A stretch of 64,000 nt of DNA from Xylogone sp. PMI_703. Lineage: Eukaryota > Ascomycota > Leotiomycetes. Positions within the stretch are counted from its first letter, which is position 1, and each line of letters opens with the position of its first letter. The DNA is taken from the NCBI GenBank assembly GCA_021399445.1, contig JAJTUQ010000001.1, forward strand, positions 1,922,001-1,986,000. The letters are read 5' to 3'. A model generated the notes under the pieces. That model was not told where the DNA came from and did no database searches. It saw only the letters and a list, made by a program, of their open reading frames with translations. This document shows, in pieces, positions 1 through 12,714 of the stretch. Both the position numbers and the translations under genes were made by a program.

Positions 1-2303
1 GCAGGGGCATACCCATTGCAGAGAGCAGCTGGATTTGCAGATTACCTTAATAAACGTTCAAAGCGTATGAGTACTCTCTTAGCGGCCGAATCGATGGGCT
101 ATGTTGAGAAAGTATCTGGTATGTGGAAAGGCGGCAAGAAACATTATGACGAACCACAGGGTCTTGCTGTAGGCGATGAGACATATGATGAAGGCGATGA
201 TGAGCAAGCCTCCGGTTCTGGCGAGCGATTTCGTGAATATTTTGCTCTGCCTTCTTCGGAGAAGCTCCAGGCTTCATATTTTGGATATCTCCACAGAGTG
301 TTACCACTATACGGCAAGATATACATAAGCGAGAGATCATTTTGCTTCCGCAGTTTATTACCTGGCACTCGTACGAAGCTGATTCTCCCTCTGAAAGACA
401 TTGAAAATGTACAGAAGGAGAAGGGTTTCCGTTTCGGCTACTCAGGACTAGTTGTCGTTATAAGAGGGCATGAAGAACTCTTTTTCGAGTTTAGTCAAGT
501 AGATATTCGGGATGATTTAGCGGTGACTCTGCTTCAGAATTTAGAGGCAATAAAATACCTGCAAGAATCCGGGCTATTAACACTAGAGGAGAGGGAAAGC
601 GCGGCAAACGCTAGCGCTGAGCATAAAGCGCTGCAAGAGGCACGGCAGCAGGGTCATGCAGAACACGATATCAAGCTGCCGGTATCCACGAAAGAAGCTG
701 GGGAAGATGCACCGCCGATTATGTTTGACGATCCTAGAGCATCAATCTTGAACTTCAAACCTACTGAGTCCCTGCGAATCACTTGTTTGACGATCGGTTC
801 AAGAGGTGATGTACAACCTTATATTGCTCTTTGTAAGGGCCTTATTGCGGAAGGTCATAAGCCAAGGATTGCTACCCATGTAGAATTTAGAGAATGGGTC
901 GAGAGTCATGGTATTGACTTTGCTCCGGTTGAAGGTGATCCTGCAGAACTGATGCGTATATGTGTTGAAAATGGAATGTTCACTTATTCCTTTTTGAAGG
1001 AAGCGTCATCAAAATTCCGTGGTTGGTTAGATGAATTGCTATCCTCGGCTTGGAAGGCCTGTCAAGATACTGACCTCCTAATCGAAAGCCCGAGCGCTAT
1101 GGGAGGAATTCATATCGCGGAGGCACTGAGTATACCGTATTTCCGAGCATTTTCCATGCCCTGGACAAGGACACGAGCATACCCGCATGCATTTGCAGTC
1201 CCAGACCATAAGATGGGTGGTGCTTACAATTATATCACTTATGTTATGTTCGACAATGTTTTCTGGAAGGCTATTGCGGGCCAGATCAACAGATGGAGAA
1301 AGAGAGAGCTAGGTCTACAGCCTACCAATTTGGAAAAGATGCAACCTAATAAGGTCCCGTTCTTGTATAACTTTAGTCCCTCCGTGGTTATTCCCCCGCT
1401 TGATTTTAGCGATTGGATTCGTGTCACTGGATATTGGTTCTTAGACGAAGGCAAAGAATGGACACCCCCAAAGGAGCTGACAGACTTCATTAAAAAGGCC
1501 CGCGACGACGGGAAGAAGCTAGTCTACATTGGATTCGGATCTATTGTGGTGAATGATTCTGCTGCACTCACACACACCGTTGTGCAATCTGTTTTGAAAG
1601 CTGATGTTAGATGTATCCTATCTAAAGGCTGGTCTGATCGATTGGATAGAAAAGGTGCCACTGAAGTGGAGACACCGCTTCCACCGGAAATCCTGCAGAT
1701 AAAGTCGGCTCCACATGACTGGCTGTTCACTCAAATAGATGCCGCTGTTCATCACGGTGGGGCAGGTACAACAGGGGCTAGTCTGAGAGCTGGTCTACCA
1801 ACCGTTATCAAACCTTTCTTTGGGGATCAGTATTTCTTTGGCTCGCGTGTCGAAGACCTAGGAGTCGGTATTCATCTCAGAAAGCTCAATGTTAGCGTCT
1901 TTGCGAGGGCATTATGGGAAGTTTCCCATAGCGAGAGGATGATCCTGAAAGCACGTATACTCGGAGAGCAGATTAGAAACGTAAGTTATAGCACAGATTA
2001 CATTACAGGTATAGTAGCTAATGTCAGAACTAGGAGAACGGCGTGGACACGGCAATTCAATCAATCTATCGAGATCTTGAATATGCCAAGTCCCTGATCA
2101 AAGGGAGACGAGGAAAATCGGCTGGTGAAGATAGTATAGAAGATTCAGAAGAGAGTTGGACTTTCATTGGGGATGATAATGATCCAGAATTAATTCGACG
2201 AATTCACGATTGGGATATAACGGCGCATATGGGTAATCGGAGTCCTTCCACAGCGGGCTCGATGGCGTTAAGTAGGGACACTGTTTCTGGGATTGCTGGC
2301 TAG
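1..2303 (+). CDS. ATG26: Sterol 3-beta-glucosyltransferase ATG26/UGT51, 3' part
   Basis: Transfers glucose from UDP-glucose to ergosterol at membranes; in some fungi it also takes part in pexophagy. The frame is open at base 1, so the N-terminus (first GRAM and PH domains) lies outside the window. Visible residues about 77-175 form the second GRAM domain. From about residue 258 ([16 protein letters not shown]) a GT-B glycosyltransferase fold begins, and the donor-site signature [17 protein letters not shown] sits near residue 584. The exon 1-1980 is followed by a 53-nt intron (1981-2033, gtaagt to ctag) and the last exon 2034-2303. Splicing gives the family ending around [10 protein letters not shown] and YAKSLIK. 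Reading through the intron would instead give a false C-terminus stopping at 2097. The identification rests on the GRAM plus GT-B order, which is particular to this family. Confidence 0.95.
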
Positions 2304-3506
2304 AACGGCTAGTTTGAACTCTCTTTATCTCGTTCCCTTTAGAATGGTGACTATTTGTTCGATACTAATGAAAGTTGACATGACCGGTAATATGGGCAGG
2401 CTGAGGTGTTTGAATTGGGAGTGTCCTTTTAATATGAGTTATTGGATTTACCTGCGATCAAGCTCTGTCGAGGGTCATACTAGTGGAGTAGACTTGCATC
2501 ATAGATAGATGAACGAGAGTTACGATAATGAATATACTATATATGTGTGTATTGTGAATATGCCCATTTTAGTACCCGAAGCTGTGACATAATAGCTTAT
2601 TGAGCAGTCCATGCACAGCGCCACACAAGTATAAATGGCCGATACTTAATTATTTTGTCACAGAAAGAAGCAGAGATTTGTTTGACATTACCAAGCAATG
2701 TGCAGCATCTGATGTTGTCTGCTCAGGACTTTCTACAACCTACATAGCGATGATGACAACGTGATTGACTTCCAGACAAGGCGGGGTCTTAGGATGTAGT
2801 CCGAGGGTCTCGCCAGCAATGATGGGGTTTCGCTTTTGCCGCCAATCAGTGGCGCCCTGTTGATCTGGAGGCTGCAGGAGCTCCCCTCTCATATTTAAAG
2901 CCTCGTGTCTCCCACGAAATGTATGGCCTAACAACGGCAAAGCGCGGCGAACAGTTCATCCCTTCTGCCTCATAATTCAGGACCCAACTGCCGTCTATCA
3001 GCACATCTCCACCCCTTCGGGCTACATTGTTTATACAGGAACAAAGGAAGAGCTCATTACGCATGAATTTCTTCCTTTCGTTCTAAAGCTTGAGCATCAT
3101 CTACAGCTTCCAACGCGTGAATTTCGACGGATAAGGCCGAAGATAGTGCACAAAGGACGTGGCTTGACATGCACCAAGTACAACGCTGCTTGCAAACCCT
3201 TGCGACAGCTTTCATGCCCTTTATACTGAGACTGTAGGTCACCCAGCAACTGTAATAATTAATCCATGTGAACTTGAAGCTTGCACAAGCTCTGTCGACC
3301 GCCTAAAGCTATCCTTTGGCCTTCGTAGACTTCGTTGCTCGCCCCAAGTGGTCAAGTCACATACGCGTGCCGTCATCGCCATCCAAAAAGCCAATTGTTG
3401 TATATTATTTCGTATCTGTCACTAACATTCGAGCTTTTGCCTAGAGCCCAACGTTCTAAAATCGCATGATCACAAGAAACACAGCCACCGCAAAGGAGGC
3501 GTCACA
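2304..3506. other. Intergenic region, ATG26 to FCP1
   Basis: This stretch holds the ATG26 3' flank, a coding-looking relic at about 2815-3237 (separate entry) and the FCP1 promoter/leader. I see no intact gene, RNA gene or repeat in it. Confidence 0.5.
2815..3237 (+). pseudogene. Possible decayed gene fragment in three frames
   Basis: Three overlapping plus-strand stretches read like protein, each stopping where the next takes over. One frame reads through EAAGAPLSYLKPRVSHEMYG and stops near 2972. The second covers about 2975-3130 (QDPTAVYQHISTPSGYIVY, then HEFLPFVLKLEHH) and stops at 3227-3229. The third covers about 3126-3237 (AQRTWLDMHQVQRCL) and ends at TAG 3235-3237. No GT-AG intron of plausible length joins the first two in frame, so single-base indels are the simplest explanation. 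I do not recognise the family. This is an impression of protein-like composition, not a homology result, and chance open frames remain possible. Confidence 0.25.
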
Positions 3507-6213
3507 ATGGCGAAGCCATTAAGCTTAGGTCCACACCTTAAGTACCCTATTACCATCAACAAACTACTGAAGAAGCCCGGAGACGAGATCAAGAAGCAAG
3601 AGGCAATACTGCAATTCAAATTCTCATGGATGCAGCAAGTGGGCGACCCCTTTGGGGAACAATGGGAGGAGGAGCAAACAACCATTGCTGACTGGGACAG
3701 CCCTGCTGATGGGAAGATATCAAAATGGAAGGTCCACGAAGGCATGGTTATCGACAAGGACACCGTATTCGTGGAGATAGAGGAAAGCTGTCCACATTCA
3801 ATCCAATTCGCCGGTCTCTGTGGCATGTGTGGGAAGGATATGACCGAAATGTCATGGGCGAGTGCATCAAACGACACGGAACGAGCCCAAATAAATATGA
3901 TCCATGACCAGAACTTCCTCACTGTCAGCCAGAGCGAGGCATCACGAGCAGAAGAAGAGCTACAGCGGAGATTATTAAAGCATCGGAAGCTATCCTTGGT
4001 TGTCGATTTAGATCAGACCATTATCCATGCCTGTATCGAGCCAACAGTGGGCGAGTGGCAACGAGACCCCACGTCGCCGAACTATGAAGCCGTAAAGGAT
4101 GTTCGATCGTTTCAGCTCGATGATGGTCCGAGGGGATTGGCATCCGGCTGTTGGTATTATATCAAGATGCGGCCTGGATTGAAGGACTTCCTAGCTCGAA
4201 TATCATCCATGTACGAGCTCCATGTGTATACTATGGGAACAAGAGCATACGCGCTGAATATTGCAAAGATTGTTGATCCCGAGAGAAAACTATTCGGAGA
4301 TCGCATTATAAGTCGTGACGAAAATGGAAACGTTACGGCAAAGAGCTTGGCACGGTTATTCCCTGTCGACACAAAAATGGTTGTGATCATAGATGACCGA
4401 GCAGATGTCTGGCCCAAGAATCGGCTCAACCTTATTAAGGTGGTTCCTTACGATTTCTTCCAAGGAGTTGGTGACATCAACTCCAGCTTTCTCCCAAAGG
4501 TGGAAGAAATTCCAAAGGCACCTAAGAAGCATACAACTGGGGAAGCCACAGGCACCGCCACTCCAGAGACAGCTGCTGAAGTGCCTTCAGGGACAGACGA
4601 AGCAAAACCTAGTGGTGAGAGTGCCGATAATACAGAAGCACCAACGGAAACATCCATTGAAGCCCGAGTGAGTGCTTTGGAAGAGCTTGTCAATATGGGA
4701 GGTGGTAATGATCAACAACTACGACTTGAACAAGCCGCAGAACAGGAGAAATTCTTGGAAAAGCAGTTGACAGAAAGGCCATTGTTACACATGCAAGAAC
4801 AACTGGATAGAGAAGAAGCGGAAGCAGAGCAAAATGAAGCTGCGCTCGGAGAAACTAATAATGGAGAGGTGCAAGCAGAACATCCACATCATCGACACAG
4901 CGTGCTTAAAGACGATGATGTTGAGTTAACATACTTGGAGAAACATCTCACACAGTTGCACAAGTCGTTCTATGACGAATATGATAACGCACTGAGGAAA
5001 GCTCAAGGTGGACGGATTGCACAACTGAAACCTGGACACAACAAGAAAATACAACTAAAAGATGGTGCTGCAGACCTCAGCATTGTTCCTGACATTGGTA
5101 TTGTTATGCCGCGGTTAAAGTATGTTTCATTTTTCATTAAATCAGATAAAATAAAACTAACAGAAAGCTCAGGGAGAAAACTTTGGCTGGGACGGTTATT
5201 GTTATGTCTGGTCTGGTTCCTCTAGGCGTTGACGTTCTTCGATCAGAAATAGCTCTTCAAGCAGCTAGCTTCGGAGCAGAGATTCATACTAAGTAAGGAT
5301 TTGCTAGTGTACTCCTTAAATACAAACTAACCTCCTGCAGGGTGTCGAGAAAGCTCACACATCTTGTCGTGTCTTCCGCCAGGACCAGGACGGCAAAAGT
5401 TCGGCAAGCGATGAGATATCCCCATATCAAGATCGTAAACCAACAGTGGTTGTTGAACTCTATGAGCAAATGGGAAAGGGAAGATGAGGGGCCATATCTG
5501 GTAAGTTTTTCCAACATAAAGTCATTGTACACACTCGTAACACATGCCAGCTGGAAACAGGTCATGTAGAGGGAAAGCCAGATGGAGACACAGCTAGTAT
5601 GCTCTCGTCACTCCCAGTTACCGATGATAGTGATAATGTTACTGGCACGGACGAAGAGGACACGATCACTAATAGCCAGGAAGAGGAACGAGATGAGGAA
5701 GGCGTCATTCCAGATGATTTGGCAGGTGGCCACTCTCCAATCGACGACCTAAAGACATTTGACTGGGGTGAAGTGGATGAAGAACTCGCAGAATTCATGG
5801 GCTCGGACACAGACGATGAAAGTGATACTGGCAGTGTAGGGAGCGACACTAGTCGACGCAGCACTGCCAGTAACGGGGGTAATCGGGAGCGAAAACGCAA
5901 GTATGATGACGGAGAAGAGGAAGAGGAAAGTGACGGTGAGAGCACACTTGCAAAAAAGCAGCGTCTTGCCAACTCGAGAACGACGGGGTTGAAAACTGTC
6001 AAGACACCAAATAGTGCGCATTCTGAGTCTAGCTTACCAACTCCCGGTGTTACGGGCGATGAAACTGATGGAGCTTCAATTACCGGGACTCAAACTCCTC
6101 CTGCTGAGGAGGAAATTGAATTTGATGAAGACGATTTGGAAGCAGACTTGATGGCAGAATTTGAGCGTGAAGAGAACGGATTCTCCGCCTCTGCTGATGA
6201 AGGGGGCGGTTGA
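3507..6213 (+). CDS. FCP1: RNA polymerase II CTD phosphatase FCP1
   Basis: Dephosphorylates the C-terminal repeat of RNA polymerase II in the nucleus so that the polymerase can be recycled. Exons are 3507-5119, 5173-5292, 5341-5500 and 5551-6213, giving 851 aa. The N-terminal ~110 residues resemble the biotinyl/lipoyl-like N-domain of fungal FCP1. The catalytic DxDxT motif is DLDQT at residues 167-171 (D167 is the expected nucleophile), followed by KMRPGLKDFL and VVIIDDRADVW. A BRCT domain spans the three introns (GVDVLRSEIALQAASFGAEI, THLVVSS, QQWLLNSMSKW). The tail is acidic and low in complexity, as in FCP1 proteins that bind TFIIF/TFIIB. Without splicing, the reading stops early at 5225. 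All three introns (53, 48, 50 nt) have GT and AG ends and are needed to recover the BRCT domain. Confidence 0.95.
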
Positions 6214-6814
6214 GCGTTATGTACCTGCCATTTTGTTCGAGGCCAATTGTGACGCTTCACGGATTTTTCGTATATTAATACCCTTTTCTGTAGAGTTCAA
6301 TCCTTGGTGTCGGTCTAGGTCTGGGTCTGGCGAGATATGATGGTTGGATCTGAGATGAAAGAGCATACTGGCGTTCTCTGGACTAGGCTTGGTGGGCTGA
6401 TTACACTGGAATAAGCATTGCATTATGGCGTACTACTTCACTCTGGGAATCATATTTAAAATAAATTTCTAATTATGTAATATCTGAGACTTCACGTAGA
6501 GTGCTACGGTATTACCATGAGTGGCTTTGAAGATAAGATTTCGATTATCAAAATATACAATGTCTTGTGGAAAGGATTATAGTATTGCAATTTCTTAGGT
6601 AGAATAAGCCTCGAGTTGAACAATCATTAATTTCCTAAGTATTGATGTGGTGTCTTGAATTCAGACAATCTCAGGTCTACGGCAGCAGTGAGGTGGCAGA
6701 ATCCGCCATGCATACCAAAAACGGTATAGTGCGGGTCGTTCCGCCTTCACCTCACCAAGCTCATCCAGAGCTTCGGAGCCGTGGTCAATCAATTGATCGA
6801 TCACACAAGACGCA
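6214..6814. other. Intergenic, FCP1 to GRIM-19
   Basis: Contains the FCP1 3' flank and the start region of the complex I gene. AT-rich around 6430-6640. No gene or repeat seen. Confidence 0.5.
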
Positions 6815-7544
6815 ATGGTTCAAGATTTACCCCCAATCGGCGGGTATGACCCCGTTCAGTACAAGGTTTGTCTTTCTTCCCAACCCATCTTTCTATCCGC
6901 CGAACAAGTGGATAGGTAGATATCCAATAAGATGGTCCTAGGATAGCATTCAAGTGGATGATACAGATGCTAATGATGGTATTCAACAGAGAAACCTCCC
7001 CGCGAGAGGATTCCGTCCTGCAGTACTGTTAGCTGGTGTTGCGGGGATAATGACATATGGGTTCTACAAGATTGGAAAGGGAATAAGGGAACAGAAGTGC
7101 GTCTGACCACCACATATAAGTGCCCTTGGGCTTTAGGCTTGGCTCTGGGGCACTTTATATGATGGAGATACATGAAAGCTAATCGATGGTGCTTGGAATA
7201 GTGAGCTTGCTCGCGAGAAGATGTGGTCACGAATCCACCTTATACCCCTCCTTACAGCCGAAGAAGATCGTGATCTAGTGAGACGGCATTTCGCGGATTT
7301 GGCACGAGAGAAGGAGCTGCTGGGAAGCAATACTAGTCCTTACAACTCTGACAGGTATGCCATTTTTTATCCGTGTCACTCATTTTAGATCGAAAATAAG
7401 CTGTATTGAGTGGCTGTCAAGAAGGATATATATAATGGATTGTCTTGGAGCTTCCTAGGCTTCATGGATATGAACTATGCTGACTTGCTCTATAGATATG
7501 TCCGTCCGACTTTTGCTATCACTCCAGCGGAAAGAACAAAATAG
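6815..7544 (+). CDS. Complex I subunit NDUFA13/GRIM-19 homologue
   Basis: Accessory subunit of mitochondrial NADH:ubiquinone oxidoreductase, anchored in the inner membrane by one helix. Assembled from four small exons: 6815-6865, 6990-7096, 7202-7354 and 7496-7544 (119 aa). It begins MVQDLPPIGGYDPVQYK, a typical GRIM-19 N-terminus, followed by GFRPAVLLAGVAGIMTYGFY, the membrane helix, and then the charged helix ELAREKMWSRIHLIPLL with AEEDRDLVRR. It ends in TPAERTK. Every junction keeps frame: exon 2 leaves two bases that complete Asn after splicing, and exon 3 leaves two that complete Arg. No single open frame in the region exceeds about 100 residues, so the gene is easily missed. Size and order match the family (about 115-145 aa). 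Confidence 0.9.
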
Positions 7545-7888
7545 ACTTAGTGTCTGGTCCTTTGGAAGTGTGTTGGGGCGGACCCATAGCGGGAAAATTC
7601 TTGTATATATCTACGAAGCCTAAGCCAATAAAAGGATATTTGACGCCAAATCTATTACGAATTACTCTAATGTGTTTTTGAGTACTCGAATGCTATATGC
7701 TATCTTGATTGAGGATATATATTTGAGTTTCTAGGTGCTTTAAACAGACCGGGATCAGCATATTTCCTTGTAGAGGCCAAAATCTCATATGATAGAATTA
7801 CAAACTGGTATGGCCTTTGCGTCTAGCTTTCTGGTTAACCGAGGCTCTTTTAGTCTCGCTTTTAGCCGCACCTTCAACAGTTAGTAGT
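7545..7888. other. Intergenic, convergent 3' flanks
   Basis: Lies between the GRIM-19 stop and the 3' end of the broken kinase on the other strand. AT-rich, nothing recognisable. Confidence 0.5.
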
Positions 7889-8663
7889 TCAAACCACATT
7901 TCGCTGTTCATTCTTGATCAAGATATTGAGAAGCTCATCCTCATCGTTGACTTCTCCATCTAAAGCTACAGACGGGCCAGGACGCCGAAAGAACATTCCC
8001 TCAAACTCCTGCGGGAAGAAACCAGCGTGCTCCCAGTCAAGGATGGCCTTTACTTTGAGGGTGCTTGGATCGACAATTACATTATGAGCTGAAAGGTCAT
8101 TGTGACAGAAGATCAAGTCCTCTGATTCGCGGGGCGCCATCTTCCACCCCTGCCTGGCTCTCTTAACCATTACTTGGTAAGGAGGAATCACCTGCACGGT
8201 CATCAACACACGATGATTAGACAGGAAATCTGGAACTTACGATTCCAGAAGGACCACCCCAGGTTGTCGACTTCAAGCTTCTCAGGGTTTCCAGGTAGCT
8301 TTCGATCTCGCGCCCCACAATGACAGGTTCTTCAGGCTTGAGCTCAGCCATAGAGACACCCTCAATATACTCCATGACCAGATACGCCGCTTCAGCGTCC
8401 CGGAAACACGCAAAAAGCCTGGGAACGGGGATGTTTGTGTTCTCGGCAATGTATTACATTTAAGCTGCCTCGTTCAAGAGTCTCTCTATACCAAACTTAG
8501 GAACAACAATCGTCCCTGCCCATGGATTGAGCTGCCATTCTGATGGGCGCAGGCTGCGTTTGATGAACGCATTTCCGGTTTGGATGTACTTTCGCTCGAC
8601 AGTGATACCTATGCATTCAGGTTCGCGTTTCGCGTTTAACATCTGATTCGTCAGATGGGGCAT
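7889..8663 (-). pseudogene. APH-family (aminoglycoside/choline-kinase-like) phosphotransferase, two in-frame stops
   Basis: Fungal APH-like kinases phosphorylate small molecules, mostly unknown; many have no known substrate. Exons run 8663-8241 and 8191-7889, with a 49-nt intron (GTAAGT to CAG). The catalytic loop HNDLSAHNVIVDP and the metal-binding DWEHAG motif are intact in the second exon. The first exon carries the VERKYIQTGNAF beta strands and LVMEYIEGVSMAEL. Two TAA codons interrupt exon 1 in frame at 8462-8460 and 8456-8454, separated by one ATG, exactly before YIAENTNIPVPRLF. The frame is otherwise perfect on both sides, which argues for a recently inactivated gene rather than an intron. 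Without the stops the product would be about 241 aa, on the short side for the family. No splice sites allow both stops to be skipped cleanly. A read or assembly error is the alternative. Confidence 0.7.
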
Positions 8664-9796
8664 TGTTCATGTGGCGCTGAATTTGAGAAAAAGGATACTG
8701 TGGAAATCGATGGAGAAAGGGAGTACTACTATTCACAGGAATGTACGAATCGGAAGGGTGGGGTTGAAGGGCAGGAGGATAACGGGGGGGCCTCTTGAAA
8801 AGTAAGAAACATGAAAAGGACTGGCTGGCAAAAGGAAAACGGGTGCCCTCAAGTCTTCGTCACTGTTAATCAGCGCACAAAGAACTACGAAGCAGAACGC
8901 AAAGTTTGAAGGCTGCATGACAAAGGTCGCGAGCCTGCTGATTGACACGAGGCAAGGTAGAAAACCCATACTCTCTATCTCTTGGCCTCGAATGTGTCCC
9001 GTTTTTATATACTCTCCTCCCTCGCGTTCATTTCAGGTAGACCATAGAAATGTCCAATTGAGACGCACGTTTCCGGGGGGCGATTCAGCACAATCACACA
9101 AGTTTGTGATTGCCAAGCCAAAGGCAACACGGCCATTCATTCAAGACACACAGCTGCTGTCCGTTGCATGTGTTACCGCAGTTTTAAGAAGCTTCTCACG
9201 CGGTTTAACTTGATGGCTCTTGTGGAGGGATTATTGTGCACGATGGCATGCAGTATTCGACCTCAGATGAAGCCCAGATTCGTAAGTATATCAACTTGAT
9301 CACGTGATACCATATTATCTGTCACCAGCTTTTAAGTTAGGGCCGTGCGGCTAGACCGCAGGCAACAACGATGCTTGAACCACCTTCCTGTTTAAGATTG
9401 AGCTCTACCAATAGGGTCTCAGCTTTCGCACACCCTTAACCATATCAATTGCGCGTTACTGTAGCGGGGTAGAGAAGCATAACTATTGGGGCCTTATCGG
9501 ATATGGGCTGTCTACAGTATTACAGCAGTAGACACCGCAAATTAGAAGCCAATCCACTCAAGTTGACTTTGCTGTAATGAGATCATCTCTTCCGTTAGTT
9601 GTGTGCTTGGCTTCGTAGTGCTTACGAATCCGGTCTTCGTCTGGGGTCGGATACCGCGTGTATTCCACTGACAATAATCTCGTCAAAAACCTCACCTCTC
9701 AATTAACTCGTAACAAGCTTCCAGGCATCGATATTTCTCTGCATTCTAAGCTTCACCAGGATCCACTGCGGCGGGCCGCGACCCCTGGAAATCGTA
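8664..9796. other. Intergenic, divergent promoters
   Basis: Lies upstream of both the broken kinase (minus) and the membrane protein at 9797 (plus). It contains one CACGTG E-box at about 9301. Short open frames on both strands (for example 8733-8969) have no recognisable protein features. No repeat or RNA gene seen. Confidence 0.5.
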
Positions 9797-12217
9797 ATGG
9801 AGCACAGTCATCCTTCTGACGACCTCTACTCACCGAATGAGGAGGCAGACGACGAGTCCTTCGCGGAAGAGCTTAGTCCTGCAGATGGCTACTTCGAGCG
9901 AAGGCAGATGCCTAACGAGACAATAATCTTACCTCCAGAACCTGAGGAACCCAAGAGCAAATTAAAATCGAGTGAAGTATGGCAGGAGACGTTGGATAAT
10001 ACAAAATACCTGCCCACTGATTCACGATTGCTTGCGCGTCCTCTACCTCTCGAGACTTCTATATATTCTCCATCTTCATCAGGCCAGCACTCGCATTCCG
10101 CCTCAATGGGGCATCCTGCTCAGGATCTGCCATCGTCTCAATTGAGAGGATCTCATCGACCAAGTAGCAATCCATTCTACATTAATACCGACCCTCCACC
10201 AGCATATACGCCTCCATCCACCGCCAATTCCCCTACCACTTCACGAACCCCCGTTCAAGAGCCTATATCCCCAAGATCCAATCCCCGTCCGCCCTCTCCT
10301 CGTAATATCGAGGAAGGCCTACCACCTCGTCGTGAACCTGAAAGTATGGGCGCTCCAGAAGAGCAATCAAACGAGAGAACGCCTCTTTGGAATAATACCA
10401 TTCGAAGTAACAGAGTCAAAGATCATTCTCGCCGCATATTTGCCCGAAAGATTCTCTTCTTAGCTCTGCTAGCAGTTTTGATATCTGGCTTTATCAAAGC
10501 TTTGTACCACCTCAGTCAAAATGTGAGCATAAGCACCAAGTTCTTTCTCTCTCTACCCATAACTCCTCTACTCATGCGTTGATACAAACTTGTTCTTATA
10601 AAATTAAACGTGCCTTTATTAGCTCAAGCATTTATTGACTTGAATTTGCAGCTCAATAGAGGAAATCATAAAATAGAGGAACCACCAATGTCTGATCCAC
10701 CTAATGGCGGTAATGGGCACTATTGCCCGCGGGAGCCATATATCAATGAAGAGAAGACCTTTGACTTGCCATTATTCCCAATGGAGGACACCTTAAAAAT
10801 TGTGCAGACGACATATAACAATCATAGTTCATCAAACTGGATCCATGTGTCGACTCGAGGCGAGGTTCGCGTAAGGAGATCACCTCCAGGTTCACGCAAT
10901 GGAAACAAACCATACATCACTACATCCCTTAACATCAGTGATCCTGGCATTATAGTTAAGCAGCTTCTGGATGAGGAAAATCGTGCCCTAAGAATTGAAA
11001 CGCCCATATATGACAGAGTAGAAGGGACCAACCGGCCATGTGTATCTCTAGTCATAACTGCTTGGGTCCCGGAGAATTTCGTTTTCTCGAGTATTGAAAT
11101 TGTATCTGTCCAGCTTGGATTACGCATTATGGATGATGCTAGAGTCAAAGTGAGAGGTACCGCAGAATTTGCTACCTTATCGGGTGATACTTGGTTCCCT
11201 CAGGTTGATCAATCCTCTCCAATCTGGAAACAGGCCGAAGGTGTATCTTCTACAGCACCCGAGTCAGAACCCACTGATGTCAGACAACAGAGAGACGCGA
11301 CTAAGTACCCCATTGATTCACGTCATATCATTGTCCAATGTGTTTCGGGTTCAATTACTGGCGGCTTCCCACTCTATGATTCACTCCAACTTCTGACAAC
11401 TTCTGGCGATATCAAAGCAACTATCTCGCCAGAAGATGTTTTACCTAGCGCACCGGCCCCCGCACAGCTTATTATTAAGACAACTTCCGGAGATATCACA
11501 GTAACGAACCCCATTTATGGGTTGACATCAGCCCTCTATCGACGAGACTATCGCACAAAGGTACAAACCAACTCTGGTACAGTGAAAGGATCCTTTATCT
11601 TCACCTCAGAGGGAAAATTTGGGACCACCTCAGCAAATCTACATATCGATGTACTCCCCGTCGTGCTTGCCACGTCCGACAACCCCTATAGCACCCCATA
11701 CTCTAGTAGTCTCTTCTCTACCGATACCACTTCAGGCGACATAGATGTTAATCTTCTTGAACCTGTCATTTTGATTAATACCGCTCCACTCGATCATCAA
11801 CCTCGCCCAACCCCCGGTGACCCTCAAGATCCTGGGCGGTATATTCCGATAGGTGACCACGATCCATATCGTGAACTCTACCCACCATTCATGCCTACTC
11901 TTAGAGATCCGAAACAGGGTACAGAGACAGCGAGAGTGGCTAAGTCGTTTGCTTATCGCTCACTTCATTCACTCCACCACACCACCTCTGCAACCATAAA
12001 GCTTCATTATCCCTCTGCCTTTGAAGGGTTTATAAATGCTCAGAGTATCAGTGGAAGTATCTCTGTAGAGGGAGAGGATGTCACCATTATTAAAAACAAT
12101 AAAGGGTACGTGTACAAGGAAGTTGTGGCTCGGAAAGGTGAGGTAAGAGAAGGAGAGGGCAGCTTCGTGGAGCTGCGATCTATATCTGGATCGTTGGATG
12201 TCCAGGTAGGTAACTAG
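9797..12217 (+). CDS. Single-pass membrane protein with beta-repeat (DUF4097-like) C-terminal region
   Basis: Exons 9797-10522 and 10652-12217, joined across a 129-nt intron (gtgagc to ttgcag), give 763 aa. The first 215 residues are polar, rich in Pro, Ser and Glu, with many PPS/PRP runs, and look disordered and cytosolic. A hydrophobic helix follows at about residues 219-236 (ILFLALLAVLISGFI). The rest is predicted to lie on the other side of the membrane: Gly/Thr/Ser-rich strands with recurring TTSGDI, TTSGDIDV and SISGSISVEG units, the pattern of putative adhesin DUF4097 beta-helix domains. No signal peptide precedes the helix, so it should be a type II protein. Function is unknown; similar proteins are usually annotated as hypothetical. 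A weak donor (gtaggt) just before the stop leaves a small chance of an extra 3' exon. Confidence 0.8.
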
Positions 12218-12714
12218 AAAGAAGAATGATGATAATGACTAGTTATGAGGAAAATTGAGTGAGTTAGTGCGATCTAGGATATCTATCTTGGGGCGTTTGG
12301 GAGGAAATTTCAGATCATGAATTTACAAGAGATGTTTGGACCGCAAGATCCAGCTATCTCCTATTGCATAGGGCTTCTATATGGAACACGAGTTAGTTAA
12401 TAATTGATAATTTGAAAACTTCTGAACGGTGATGACTTGGATGATTAGTGTGCTGCGTGCACGGTTTTCATTTCGTTTTCGCTTTTGTGTATGCTTTGTC
12501 ATGATTTCCTGTTCCTGACTCATGGATGATGTTACCGTGGTTTTCATGGCGATGAACATTATTTAAAGACCTCCTCAGAATGTTTCTTTGCGCGGATCGA
12601 AGGGCATTTACTTGAACCATGACATTTAATCAAATCAATCAACACATGTTCGATGTTTAAAGACTTGAAAGAGGCTAATCAGTAACTTAAGATGTCACAT
12701 GGGATTTGACTAAT

